Source: Gnetum montanum
Lineage: Eukaryota; Streptophyta; Gnetopsida; Gnetales; Gnetaceae
Assembly (NCBI GenBank): GCA_015680685.1
Contig: MNCI01002106.1
Coordinates: forward strand, 9,733 to 73,732
DNA: 64,000 nt
Reading direction: 5' to 3'
Position 1 is the stretch's first letter. Every line of letters begins with the position of its first letter. Under the pieces are notes generated by a model. That model did no database searches. It was not told where the DNA came from and saw nothing but the letters and a program-made list of their open reading frames with translations. Of this stretch, positions 36,671-47,257 are shown piece by piece. The translations under genes were made by a program, and so were the position numbers.

Positions 36671-36940
36671 ACACCATTCATAACAACCCCCTTTGGTGCT
36701 CCATGGACACCAATTACATCATCCATAATGACCCCCTCCCATGCTTTATGAACACCAATGACACCATCCATAACAACCCTCTCTAGTACTCTATGGGCAC
36801 TGATGACATTGTCCATAATGGCCCCCTTTGGCACCCTACGAGAATCGCTAGTGTTGCCAATAATGGTCCGCTTTTGTGCCCTCTAATGCAAATAGTAACA
36901 GCCTGTTTTGGCACCCTCTAGCTTCAAAACTTGCAGAAAT
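36671..36940 (+). repeat. 45-bp minisatellite (15-codon period)
   Basis: Units start at 36671, 36716, 36761, 36806, 36851 and 36896, exactly 45 bases apart, with the core CCATAA(C/T)(A/G)ACCCCCT. The first three units are open in one frame (36460-36786), giving a 15-residue repeat around IHNNPL; later units contain stops. There is no evidence that this is translated. Confidence 0.85.
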
Positions 36941-37633
36941 TATGTGCGAGGTTACCTCTTTACGTGGGCTGCACAGGCCTTTCTTGGGCCACATTAGCAT
37001 AGCACTAGTTGTGCAAACCGTTGTGGAAGCCACGTAGACCTCTTTGAGGACTGTGTGGACTCATGTGAAGGCTATGCTAGTCCTATGAGGGCCTCACCAG
37101 TCCTACATAGGTGGCACCCCCTCCCACATGAATAAGCTATGCCAGGGACCCTCCATGGGCTGCGGTAGGAAAAGATACCACCACCACACTACAAATACGC
37201 CTACTAGCTCCACATGTGCCTGTCTACTTCTGTTGTTACTCCATCACATCCTTCACCTACTACAACCCTACAAAAACCCATCATAGCCATGCAACCCTAT
37301 GTTGGACCTATGCTACTACATCATTCCATGTCCCCATGCTGACACTTCACCATTCCTTGCTACCTACATCATGCACACCACATGCCACCCATCACCAATC
37401 CCATGGTGCTACAACCTTCCTATTACTATCACCAGCATGAGCCTCCTACCACTATCACCATCAGCACCCACCATTACCATGTTATCCTAGCACACTCTGC
37501 CTTCACCTAGGCCATTGCTCAACTTCAACACTAATCTACTCTAGTAGCTTTTCCTAACCTTGGTGTCAATAAAATTTCTCTATCAACCAATAGATGAAAG
37601 AGTAATGGTCCAATAGAGAATCCAAGAATGAGG

Positions 37634-38698
37634 ATGAAAGTTGCAACATACAACATGCTTGCAAGATCCATAGCACATGAGAAATAGCATCTGCTATGTC
37701 CACCATGGAACTTGGATTGGCACAAATATTAATATGCATGCATTTTAGTAGAGTTACAAGATTTGAATGCTAATGTTTTATGCTTGCAAGAATTCATACC
37801 ATGAGAATTTCTATACCAATTCCAACCAAACTTGGAAAGGGTGGGATATAGAGGTATTTATAAGCAAAAAGGTTTGTGTGAAAGTTCTTCTTTTAAGCCA
37901 TACAGATTAGACTACTGCAAAAATCACAACATGGATGGCTACACAATATTTTATAAAGAAGCTAAGCTTGAATTAGTATAAATATTTGAATGGAGTTTAG
38001 AAAATATGATTTTTAAAATTCCATAAATTCAAACCATGGAAAATAAAGAATAGTCAAAATTTCTAAAAAATCACATAGCCTTGGTAGTTATTCTAAAATT
38101 CCATCTTAGTCAACACACATTTAATTGCCAAATCAATATGTTTAGATGTCAGAATATGCTAAAGAGAATACTTGATTAAGTAAATAGAGGAAAGTTTGAA
38201 GAATAAGTTACTACTCTAATTCCATTTATTCTTTGTGTAGACTTCAATGCAAAAGTTAGAAGCGGTGTTTATTAATTCTTAAGATATAGATATGTAAAAG
38301 AATCTTTGGAAGATGAACTTGGTTTGAAGAAGATGCTTCCATCAATTCAACATGAAATTTAATTAGCTAGTACTTATTCTACTTACTTTGAATCTTTAGT
38401 AGATCAATCAGATCCTAGAATTTAGGAATACATGATGTTGATGGATAGTACTCATTAAGAACCACATTTTACTAATTTCTCTACTATGAATAAGAAGAAT
38501 GGATCAACAACATTCTTTATTGAGACTTTGGATTATATTCAGTACGATGTCCAATTCTTCCAAGTTACCAAATTACTAGAGTTAATTTCTAAAGAAGAAA
38601 TGGAGAAGAGTCAAGATCAAGCCTTGTCATCCCAAATAAGACCATCTGATCATATACCACTTATGGAAAGAATTAAAATTACTTCCATTAGTTCATAA
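37634..38698 (+). pseudogene. Intronless CCR4-like deadenylase (EEP nuclease) pseudogene
   Basis: One continuous frame of 355 codons from 37634 to 38698, with about a dozen stops but no net frameshift, reads as the exonuclease-endonuclease-phosphatase domain of CCR4-type poly(A) nucleases. Landmarks in order: MKVATYNMLAR, LCPPWNLDW, NANVLCLQE (catalytic Glu), NMDGYTIFYKEAKLEL, KNHIALVVILKF, FILCVDFNAKV (catalytic Asp/Asn), PHFTNFS, FIETLDYIQYD, VTKLLEL and IRPSDHIPL (catalytic His). In plants this family shortens mRNA tails within the CCR4-NOT complex. The absence of introns over the whole domain points to a retrocopy. I saw no clear poly(A) tail or target duplication. The N-terminal region of a full CCR4 is not present upstream. 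Confidence 0.85.
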
Positions 38699-39119
38699 GG
38701 TTGATTAAGATCAAGAAGTATCTCACCCTTACTTTTATTTATAATCTTATTATTTTCTTCATTTTTAAATTTATATTTCAATTAGATAAGTAAAATATCT
38801 AAGGTAATGGAAGTTGGAAATAATGAATTTTCTCTACCTTTACTTGGGTACCCAGATAATAGTTGCACTTTTTTGTAACCCTAGTTAGACTGGTGATTGG
38901 TGGTTGGTAGATATTTAATTCACCTCTTGTCATTATCTTAGAAAATGAGGTAAATATTTTAAAAAGTAATATTTAATTTTCCATATAAAATTCTTCTCAC
39001 ATATATTTTGTTTGCAAAATAAGTAAGAAACAACTTCAAGTTCAAAAAAGAAATCAAATTATTAGAGCATAGGAGCATAAAAGAAGCATTGGAGCTAGAA
39101 AAAGATAGTGAATGTGGAC

Positions 39120-39602
39120 TTGTTTGAGGACAAAAGAAACCTAAGTGGATAGATTGTAGCATCCCCATTCCCAAATGATGTTGTTGCATAATGAAGATGG
39201 TGCCTTTTCATAACAAGTGTTATCATTATCTTAACAAGACCTGAAAGGGTAGCTATAATTGAGACCCAAATGGGCACATTGTAATAACGAACATGTCTCT
39301 TAAGGTAGTCTTTGGGGGTTTGACCTAAGTTATTTATACTTAGGCTAAGAGGTTATGCCAGCATGGAGTGGTGGAGCTAGTATAGGCAAGTCACATGAGC
39401 TAGGTAAAGTAGGACAAGAAGTGGACTAGCCATCCCTTCTAGCTATATTGTAGGCCTAACCGTGGTGGCAATGCTAGATTGCCTCTAAGGGGATAAGATG
39501 CCAAAGGAAGAACACCCCAAGGAAAACTCTTAGAGCATGGCCTAGATACACTATTCCATAACAATAAAACATTCTTTTCTTTCTCTTTCTGTACTTTCTT
39601 TG
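39120..39602 (+). repeat. Chromovirus-like 3' end and LTR start
   Basis: The sequence CTTGTTTGAGGACAA, then CCTAAGTGGATAGA and TGTAGCATCCCC, has the layout of the pol end, purine tract and LTR start of plant chromoviruses. CAATAAAAC near 39560 could be its polyadenylation signal. The right end merges with element 2 LTR sequence at 39603. The family call rests on these short signatures only. Confidence 0.45.
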
Positions 39603-40382
39603 TTATTTCTTTTACGCATAATGTTGAATGTTACATATATTTGACATTTGGTCTATTGTCTTCTTATGCATAATGTCCAATATAACATATATTTGACATT
39701 TTCCATGACATCCAAGGATTAGATGTCATACATATAACCTATAAAAATAAATTTTGAACACATTGAATAAGTTCTTGGGTTTCGCAATTCTCATCATCTT
39801 TGCAACCTTGAGCACTTGAAACCTTTGGCATTTGAAGATTCTTTGGAGAAAATTAGCAACTACCTTGGCAATGGAGACTCTCAGTGTAGTTTCATAATTC
39901 CAAAAAGTCAAGCATAGTTTCCACCATTGTCACCACCAAAGTTATAGATCCAAGCTAAGAACCAGTAAAGAGTTTTGCAAATTGAAGTTGGGAAGTACTT
40001 GGATTGTGGGGTTGATCAGAAAACACAACCTATTAGCTTCAACAAGCTTTAAGCTTCATCTTTGCAACTCCCTATGCATTTTGACACAAAATTTGTATAA
40101 TTTTAAACTTTTTGTACTTTCAATATTTCATTATTGTAATAAATTTTATAGTTCATTTATTGTGCAAGTTTATTTATGATTCATTTCTTAGCATTTTCTT
40201 AGATTGGATTTGCATTTTCATTTGAATTGTTTACACCTATTTACACTTTCCAAGTCCTTGGATGATCAACAAGATCATCCATGGTGCCTTGGATCCTCTT
40301 TCTTAAAGGCCCTTGGGATCAAAGGTTAAATTGTTTCTACTATGAACTTTTGATCTTCTAGCAATCAAATTTTTCTGGTGCA
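39603..40382 (+). repeat. 3' LTR of element 2, right segment
   Basis: From 39740 it aligns with 17640-18274 of the 5' LTR (for example TTTCCACCATTGTCA, then AAGCTTCATCTTT), and it ends GGTGCA at 40382 where the 5' LTR ends AGTACA. The first 125 bases repeat 35468-35594. Confidence 0.72.
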
Positions 40383-41700
40383 ATAGTTAAACAATGCTTT
40401 ACCAAAGTAGTATTGTTACACTTGGTATCAAAGTCATGATTTATGATTTTAGGCTAGTGGTGATTTTGGATACATGATTTATGATAGTGAGTCATTGTTC
40501 ATGACTCGTGTGCTACCTTGATATATAGAAAAAGAAAAGGAAGCTGAAATCTTGATAATAATCCTCCTGGTACCAATCCTCATAATGGTGTACTTGGAAA
40601 TGCTAGTCAGGATAGTCATGTACATGAGGATATGTACAATGATATGACATGCATGAAAATGAGAATGTTGAGATGACTAGTGAGAGGAATATTGATGAAT
40701 CCCCTAAAAAGGAGATAAACATATGGATTTGGGTGGATTCAAAGGCTCTTATGTTGAGCTAGCACAAAGCAAACAAAACTCATTTTGGCAACATGAAAAA
40801 CATCAAGCTTTTTAAGAGCACTAGGAGTCATGAAATAAAAAACCACATTTAGGAGGGTTCTTTCAATATCCTTTGAGAAATCCAAGCTTAAAATGCTACA
40901 TCAGTGATGGAAGGCATTATGCTCAAAAAAAGCTCACAAAATCTTCAAATCAAGAGTTTTCGTAATAGAGAAAATGAGAATCATTAGTTGAATATGGTTG
41001 TATATCAACCTCATGATTACTTGATGATATTGAATGAGGATGACAAAGAGTAGGATATGAGAATTTTGAACTTCTTCCAATAGGTTCATGAGGGTCTAAT
41101 CACTTAGCATAAGGTGAAGGGTTTAGTATTCAATTAGGATATCAAGTACCAATAGGATTGAAATGTGGTTGGCCTGGTGTAATTGCTTTCTTCTTAAATT
41201 GATTCTAGGTAGAGAGGAAAAAAAAGAGCATGTTGTTGTAAGTAAATGATGGAGGAGAGTTGGTGATTTCAAATAGGTGGTATATGTTCTTAACTACATC
41301 TATGAGTAGTGAGCATAGGGTTCTAACGGTATCTTTGAGTAGGAACTGTAGAATGGGTCTACATTGATGCAATGCCTTTGAGTGAAAACATAGGATTTTA
41401 ACTATGTCTTTGAGTAGGAAGCATAGGATTGCAGTTGTGTCTTTGAGTAGGATTGGATTGTGTCTTCAAGTAAGAAGCATAGGATTATAACTACATCTTC
41501 AAGTAGGAACTATAAGAATGAGAATGCATCTTTGAGTAGAAAGTGTAAGATTTAGACAAAGAAATGAGTGTCTTTAAAAAATTACATCTATGTATTACTA
41601 CAAGTGTAGGAAAGGTTCACATGTGAAGCAAGTTTTACTCCAAATAGAAAGGTTGGTACATTTTGCATAAAAAAGAAAAAGCCTTTCTTCCTTAACCTGG
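40383..41700 (+). other. Retroelement remnant with iMet-type primer site
   Basis: TTGGTATCAAAGTCATG at 40422-40438 resembles the initiator-Met tRNA primer site (TGGTATCAGAGC) preceded by TTACA as an LTR end. Downstream sequence is too decayed to assign. A degenerate minisatellite with a unit of about 40 bp (core TCTTTGAGTAGGAAGCATAGGATT) covers 41300-41570. Confidence 0.45.
41300..41570 (+). repeat. Degenerate minisatellite, TCTTTGAGTAGGAAGCATAGG units
   Basis: Six to seven imperfect copies of a unit of about 40 bp. Some copies carry deletions. No coding context. Confidence 0.7.
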
Positions 41701-42573
41701 TGATGAGTGGCAAGGTATCCCTATGCCCAACCATACGAATCACAAGCATTCATGCATGATCCAATAAAATTCCATGGATGGGACTAGTTTTGTATCTAAA
41801 TCTAATTGTAGTTTGCTATCTTCCCACTTGGACTAGTGGTAACTTTGTCATGTATGGTTTAGTCCAAAGTGAGACGTATGATGTTGTCTAATTCTACCTT
41901 GCTCCTAATGACGATAGAGAGGTAAATTAATTAAGCTAATGAATAATGAAAAAAAAAATATCTAAACTATCCTACATGTGATGAGTATCTACTATTAATC
42001 ATCTGTATACATCTTGGAATTTGTGCAACTACTTTTGGGATTGCCAAATGTATGTCACTAGGTGTGCCAAATAATACACTACTAGATTACCAAGTACTTA
42101 CACTTAAATGTTCATGATTAAGGTGTACACATTCCACTTAATGATAGGAATAGTAAATAGCAATAAATGGAAATTTTAACTAAAGGAAACAATTAATAAT
42201 TAAGAATTAAAAGTAATAATAATCTAAGTGGATGCTATAATGATGGGAGTAATCTCTATCTTTATTTCCAGTCATGTAACATGTCTAAGAACATCACACT
42301 CAAACAAAGGTGTCATATGATTACAAACATCACACTGTGAGCATGCACTAGGAATAATAGGAATCTAAGAAAGAATAACAAAAATTTAAAACTAAAACTA
42401 AAACTCTATTTCCTTTTTTATTTTATGCACCCAAGTGTTGTATTTATAAGCATGCATAAAGGAGATGACATCAAATATCCAACATCACTTCCTAGCTCTA
42501 ACATCGGGTATCCAATATTAAGGCTTTGACATCAAGTAGTTAATATTGGAGCCAATAGATTCACAACTCATCA
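41701..42573 (-). repeat. 3' LTR of element D
   Basis: Termini TGATGAG/CATCA and the flanking GTGGGGGTA purine tract identify it. A minus-strand TATAAATA lies at 42441-42448. Its U3 carries AATATTGGATACC and GATGTCA motifs instead of the GATATC palindromes. Confidence 0.85.
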
Positions 42574-42586
42574 TACCCCCACAATT
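42574..42586 (-). other. Polypurine tract of element D
   Basis: The minus strand reads TTGTGGGGGTA directly before the LTR. Confidence 0.65.
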
Positions 42587-42969
42587 AAATGAAAACTCAT
42601 CCTCAAGTTAAAAAAAACGAGGAACAAGTTCTTTACAAAATATTGGGAAGGTATGGAATTATTAACTAATTTAAATAATAAATAAGTAAAACAATTGACT
42701 CTTACATGCCACAATGGTGTAGTACAAAAAATGGAACATAATATTACAAGAAAAAATTGAAAAGCTCATGTGGTTCCTAGACACGATTCCTCCTCCATTG
42801 GTTGCTTTCCTTTGTCACCAAGCTTGGGAAATTTATAATGATCAAGCAATGCCTGCAACTTTTCCTCCTTCATTCTTGGATCATGTACCATCTAGGCTAC
42901 TAAATCAATGTGTGCCAATGCTAGTACATCCCAAGGACATGGCAACTACAAAAACATTTAATTGGCCTT

Positions 42970-45260
42970 TACATACCAAGCTATGAACTATAGTCATTCC
43001 TCCTCAAAGGCCTTAGCTTTTTCTCTAAGTTCTTGATAATCTGTTAATCTTCTAGCTAGGTCTAAGGCAACATCTATTTGTCCCTGGTAGCTAGCTTTGA
43101 CCACTTTCAATTCCATGTTTACTATATAGAGCTTTTGCAAAGTATCTTTTCTATTCACAAACTATTTTTCATATAATGCATAAGTGGTTGCTACCTACTT
43201 CTCTAGCTCATTGTGAGGTCAACCTACTATTAACATGGCAAGGTTGCCATATATGAGATTAGCCAATGCTAGGTATTCCTTCAAATATTCAATCTACAAG
43301 TCTTTAATTTTTTACTTCTACCTAGTGGACCAAAGAATAGCTATCCAGAATTGGCTACCACTTAGGATTTTATGCTAATAGGGACCAAATGTGGGCTTTA
43401 GCCATCTCGATCTCTTTTTCATTTATTTGATTATACATGCCTACTAGTCGTGGATGTATTCCTTCAACTTTTCATGCTTCTTAGCCTCATTCTACCATGA
43501 ACTAATTTCTATTGAATAGCATGAACCTCCTCCATTAAAAGGGTTCTATTTTCTCTGGCCAATCTATTAATGTCCTAGTTGACCCTTACCAGTTGTTCTC
43601 TTAATTGGTGGATGCTCTCCTCAAGGATTTTCTTTTGCTTTTTTATTGTGATCAACCTTGAATTCTTAGTGGTGAGCTACTTATTTTTTTCTTGTGTAGT
43701 GATCAATGCCTTTTTATAAATGTGGGACTATGCATTAGTAGCAAAGGAATTTCAAACTACTTTCTCTTTTTCTTGTTCTATAGCTGCACTCTCCTCAATC
43801 AACTTGGCCAATAGCTCAATCCTAAGTTGTTCTAGCTAATCAAACATAACAAAACAAGTAGGATCTTGTTGTTCAACTCTCATGGTAGCTAGCTGTTATT
43901 GTAATCACTACACTTCTAGTTCTATGTGCTCTACCTTGACTTCAACCATGACTAGTTTTCCTTTAGTGGTGATGAGGTCTAATTGAGCTACAGTGACATC
44001 ACTAGGGATGTCAAACAAAGTAGTCATTGCTTACACTATCTATTTCAGGAGTCATTGAAGTCCCAACTAGCATTTGCAAATCTTTGGTCCTAGTTAGATC
44101 TACCAGGGACACAACAAGCACATTGAATGATTCTTTAATATGTTCTATGATTACTTTTGTTGCACCTACTACATCCTCATGTTGCATTACCACAACTGTG
44201 GCATCTTCTCCAGTTTCAAGCATCACCTAGAAGGATGCAGCATTCCCAGAGATTTTCCTATACCACTGGGATTCTCCTCCTGATGGTAATGAAGTCTTCC
44301 CCTTGTTGGATCAGTTGAAATAGTGGATTGTACAACATCATCGATTACTTTAAAGAGATTGGATTCATCTCTACTTCTCTAATTGATAACTTCAGAAATT
44401 TTCTATAGATGGCTCATTGAAGGTTTGTAATCTTGTGGTGTCTGTGGTAGATCTTGTGTTTCTAGGCACTGTTCAGGCTCATGTTGTACTTCTACTTCAG
44501 GCTCTATTTCCTTCTTCAGTTCTTACTCTTCACCAAGGTTTTTTCTTAGTGCTTGATAAAGGAGGCATTCTAAGCCTTCTTAGGGATATCATTCTTATAT
44601 CCTAGGATTTTAGCACATTTACATAACTTTCTAATTAGGCAAGGAAATGGGAGTGTTTGTCCCTACCTTTTTCTCCTCAAACTGCCTCTAAATTTTAGTG
44701 AAGTAGAATTGGGGAAGACCGGCCACATATTTGTCCATTATGATAGCACTTCCCCTAGCAGTGTATGTCAAGATTCAGTTGAGCCCTTTGGTTGAAAACA
44801 AATGGTATGTACTGATCTTGAAATATGTCTTCTCCTCTAGAGTCAATTCATTATATGTTTTATCTTCTTTGCCGTATACTCATTTTAGCCATAGTTTTCT
44901 AGTGTTGAGGTCAGATTTGGTGGAAAAATGGGCTACCTTAGCCCCTTCGTTTGGTAGATTAAGAGTTGTTCCAATTTCCTTAGCTAAGAAAGAGATATTA
45001 ACTCCACAAATGTTTACAATAGTACCTTCATCTCTGTTGTGCTAGAATTGGTGAATCTCACCAAGGTACCATTCTCCACTATTTGAAAGAATGGGCCACA
45101 AGGGTGATGCCTAAATTTGCATCCAAAATGCTTCTAGAAAAAACTCCATAAATGGGCCAAAATTCATTTCCATGATAACTAAGTTCAACATGGACTTTTC
45201 GTGAATGGTCACAAGAAAATCAGGAGGCAACGTTAGACGTTGTCCCTGCATCGGAGGTGT
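42970..45260 (-). pseudogene. Athila env-position accessory gene of element D, broken
   Basis: The minus strand encodes an N-terminal region with WYLGEIHQF, VNICGVNISFLAKEIGTTLN, then LTLEEKTYFKISTYHLFS and GSAIIMDKYVAGLPQFYF. This pattern resembles the plant transposon protein domain found in the third gene of Athila-type elements. A Glu-rich linker follows (about 44560-44480), and a coiled-coil C-terminal part includes ILEESIHQLREQLVRVN and INRLARENRTLLMEE (about 43690-43540). Stops occur throughout, mostly TGA/TAG/TAA explicable by single transitions. The function in live elements is unknown; the position is sense, between pol and the 3' LTR. The domain name is from memory of the family pattern. 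Confidence 0.62.
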
Positions 45261-45695
45261 TGGTTCTATGGCCTCTCCTTGGACTGATTGTTTAGTAGAA
45301 AGAGCCTATTGATGAATGCTAAATGATTAGGCTTCCTACTCCTCATGTTTTACATGTTCACCTTATTGGCCTCAGCCACCTCATGGGTGCTTGGGTGCTC
45401 TCTCTAAAGGTTCTCCCTATGCACCTCTTTTTGGGACCATATGCAATTAAGCAAAGATCAAGTGTTACTAAGGTCGTATTCTTTATCATTAATCAATGTA
45501 TACCTTACTTGTTACCTTAGCTCATTAAGTTTGTAGTTCATATGATTGTAGAGTTAGAAAAATTTTCAAGAAAAATCCCCAAAAAGTGTCTATCTACTTG
45601 TACAACATTACATAGTTAATTTCTTTTTTTCTTATGTGTGGCTTATTATGATGGTTGAGGTCCCTTTGGTAAAAATAAATTTAAGGTTTTTGGTG

Positions 45696-45714
45696 CCCCC
45701 CCCCCCCCTCCCCC
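45696..45714 (+). repeat. Homopolymer run C13-T-C5
   Basis: A near-pure cytosine run, odd in this AT-rich region. It could form a G-quadruplex or i-motif, or be a base-calling artefact. Confidence 0.9.
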
Positions 45715-45894
45715 AACAACTAACTTGAACACTCCAGGTTTAGATAGGTTCAAAAGGCATGCAAATCAAAGTGGTAGAGAGCCAAATATCATAAGTGGAA
45801 AGTGGTTGTGCAAATCTTTAAGTTGTCAGAGAAAATTTGAACAACTCCCCTAGCTACAAATGATGAGAATGAAGTTTGGGCACCGTGGGGGTCA

Positions 45895-46030
45895 TATATA
45901 TAGGTTTTATGTGACATAATATTGGGTAGTCAATATTAGGTATCCAATGTCATGTCCCACCCAATATCAGGTTCTCAATATTAGGTATATGATGTCATGT
46001 CCAACCCAATATTAGGTACTCGATATTAGG
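45895..46030 (-). promoter_or_regulatory. Putative internal promoter for the env-position gene of D
   Basis: In minus orientation, copies of CCTAATATTG, ATATTGGATACC and GACATGACATC are followed by TATATATA at 45895-45902, about 640 bases before the coding region. The same words occur in the U3 of LTR D. This looks like a second copy of the LTR promoter type, placed in front of the accessory gene. Confidence 0.45.
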
Positions 46031-47257
46031 GTTCATGAATAAGCACCAAATGGGGCAACTAAGCATGGAAAACAAAGCTCTAGGATTTCTTGGAAGGTTT
46101 GAAATTAGGTTCATCATTCTAGATAAGTAGGAAATCAAATGAAGGCACTAGAAGTGATTGAATATGAAGTCATCGACATTAAACCCATAGGCACTAAAGG
46201 GGTTGAATGCAATGCATTCCTATGAAACAAAACACACATGTTAAAAGCACCAATTTGAGCTAATAACTTTATGTTACACAAAAGAAAAAGTTAGGATCAC
46301 CTGAACAACGAGATGATATTGCCTATAAAAAGAATTACAAAAATTAGGACATGAGGTGTCTTACCATAGTCACAATGAAACCCTGTGTGTTATTAATGAT
46401 TAAAAAATCATGAGTCCTTCTTTTTAAGAGTCAAACCAAGTCCACATCACATTGTAATAACATTGCATTATTTCATGATGTTGATGGATGACCATAAGAC
46501 TATCATAGTTGCAAGGAGTAACATCACTTGGCATTTTATCCAAGGAAGGAGCTGATTTATGGCACACATGTTTGTTTGTTTTCTTCTTTTTTTTTTAATT
46601 TTGAGAAGCCACCAACCATTAGGCATGGGTACATGTCTTTCCAATGGGACCTCTATAATTATATTTAGTGTTTTTTTAGGTTACTCTTACTCCCATTTTT
46701 CATTTGATATACAAAGATATGATTACAACCTCAGTAACATGATAGAACATATAGAAGTGGCCAAAGAGAATTCACAAATCACCTTGATGTCACACCCTTC
46801 ACATTTCACCTTGGTTCTACACTTGTCTTCCTAGACACAATGATTATGAAATTATTTTTAGTCTCATGGTGAAAAAATATGTCATTATGACCAGAGCAAG
46901 AACCTCTTATTAATGGAATTAGTGGATGGATGTTAGGGTCTCAATGTTTGAATAATTAGTCCCTTATGACTCGATAACATAGAGAAAACCTCAACTCAAT
47001 GGGCTAAATGATTTTTTTATTCATAAGAAAGATTACATAATTAAGAAAATGAAAATAACAACTAAAAAATTAGAAGAAATATGAAAAAATGGACCAAGAA
47101 ATAGGAAAATGATAAGAAATTGTAAAACAAAAACATGAAAAGCATGTATTTATTCTAAATATTAGAATGAGGGGTAACCCCCACGAGTAAACACTTGGTC
47201 ATGACAAGGATTAATAAGTGTATAAATAAGATCCATGCATGTATGAAACATTGGTAA
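46031..47257. other. Unassigned spacer before element 3
   Basis: AT-rich, with no recognisable gene, LTR or RNA. Its last five bases (GGTAA) would be the left target duplication of element 3; the right copy is outside the window. Confidence 0.55.

Larger units (their letters stand above)
35595..39602. other. 4-kb insert inside the 3' LTR of element 2
   Basis: It is flanked by direct repeats of about 125 bp (35468-35594 and 39603-39728). It holds a 45-bp minisatellite, the CCR4-like pseudogene and, at its right end, a chromovirus-like 3' end. It could be a truncated retroelement that carried a host sequence, or several independent insertions. 35595-36450 shows nothing recognisable. Confidence 0.5.
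17260..40382 (+). mobile_element. Tat-like Ty3/gypsy element 2, old and nested
   Basis: LTR sequence starts TGAAACACCAC at both 17260 and 35013. Between them, in order on the plus strand, lie a primer-site remnant, gag, protease, a minus-strand accessory gene (23339-25229), a pol with two RNase H blocks region and integrase, and a purine tract. The order and the proteins match element 3. It is interrupted by solo LTR C (26434-27359) and, in its 3' LTR, by about 4 kb of foreign DNA (35595-39602). All frames carry many stops and shifts, so it is much older than element 3. I found no convincing 5-bp target duplication. Confidence 0.83.
41701..46030 (-). mobile_element. Athila-like element D, 3' part
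   Basis: A minus-oriented LTR at 41701-42573 is preceded, in element orientation, by a purine tract and a short 3' region resembling that of element B (GAACTTG, ATTGGGAAGG-type landmarks). Then comes an accessory gene at the Athila env position (about 45260 down to 42970). Its own promoter-like region reaches about 46030. No gag, protease or pol could be read, and no second LTR is visible, so the 5' part is deleted or replaced. Confidence 0.72.

Noticed and set aside
36460-36786. 108-residue open stretch as a protein-coding gene
   Set aside because: It is mostly the 45-bp minisatellite read in one frame; later units carry stops.
40422-40438. Initiator-Met primer site as proof of a complete Copia or chromovirus element
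   Set aside because: The site is one of few recognisable pieces; no LTR pair, gag or pol could be followed, so only a remnant is reported.
45696-45714. C-rich run as a polypurine tract on the minus strand
   Set aside because: No LTR start follows it on either side.
46559-46834. Possible integrase fragment on the minus strand (GGFSKL-like words)
   Set aside because: Only a few residues resemble a chromovirus integrase and no catalytic triad can be followed.
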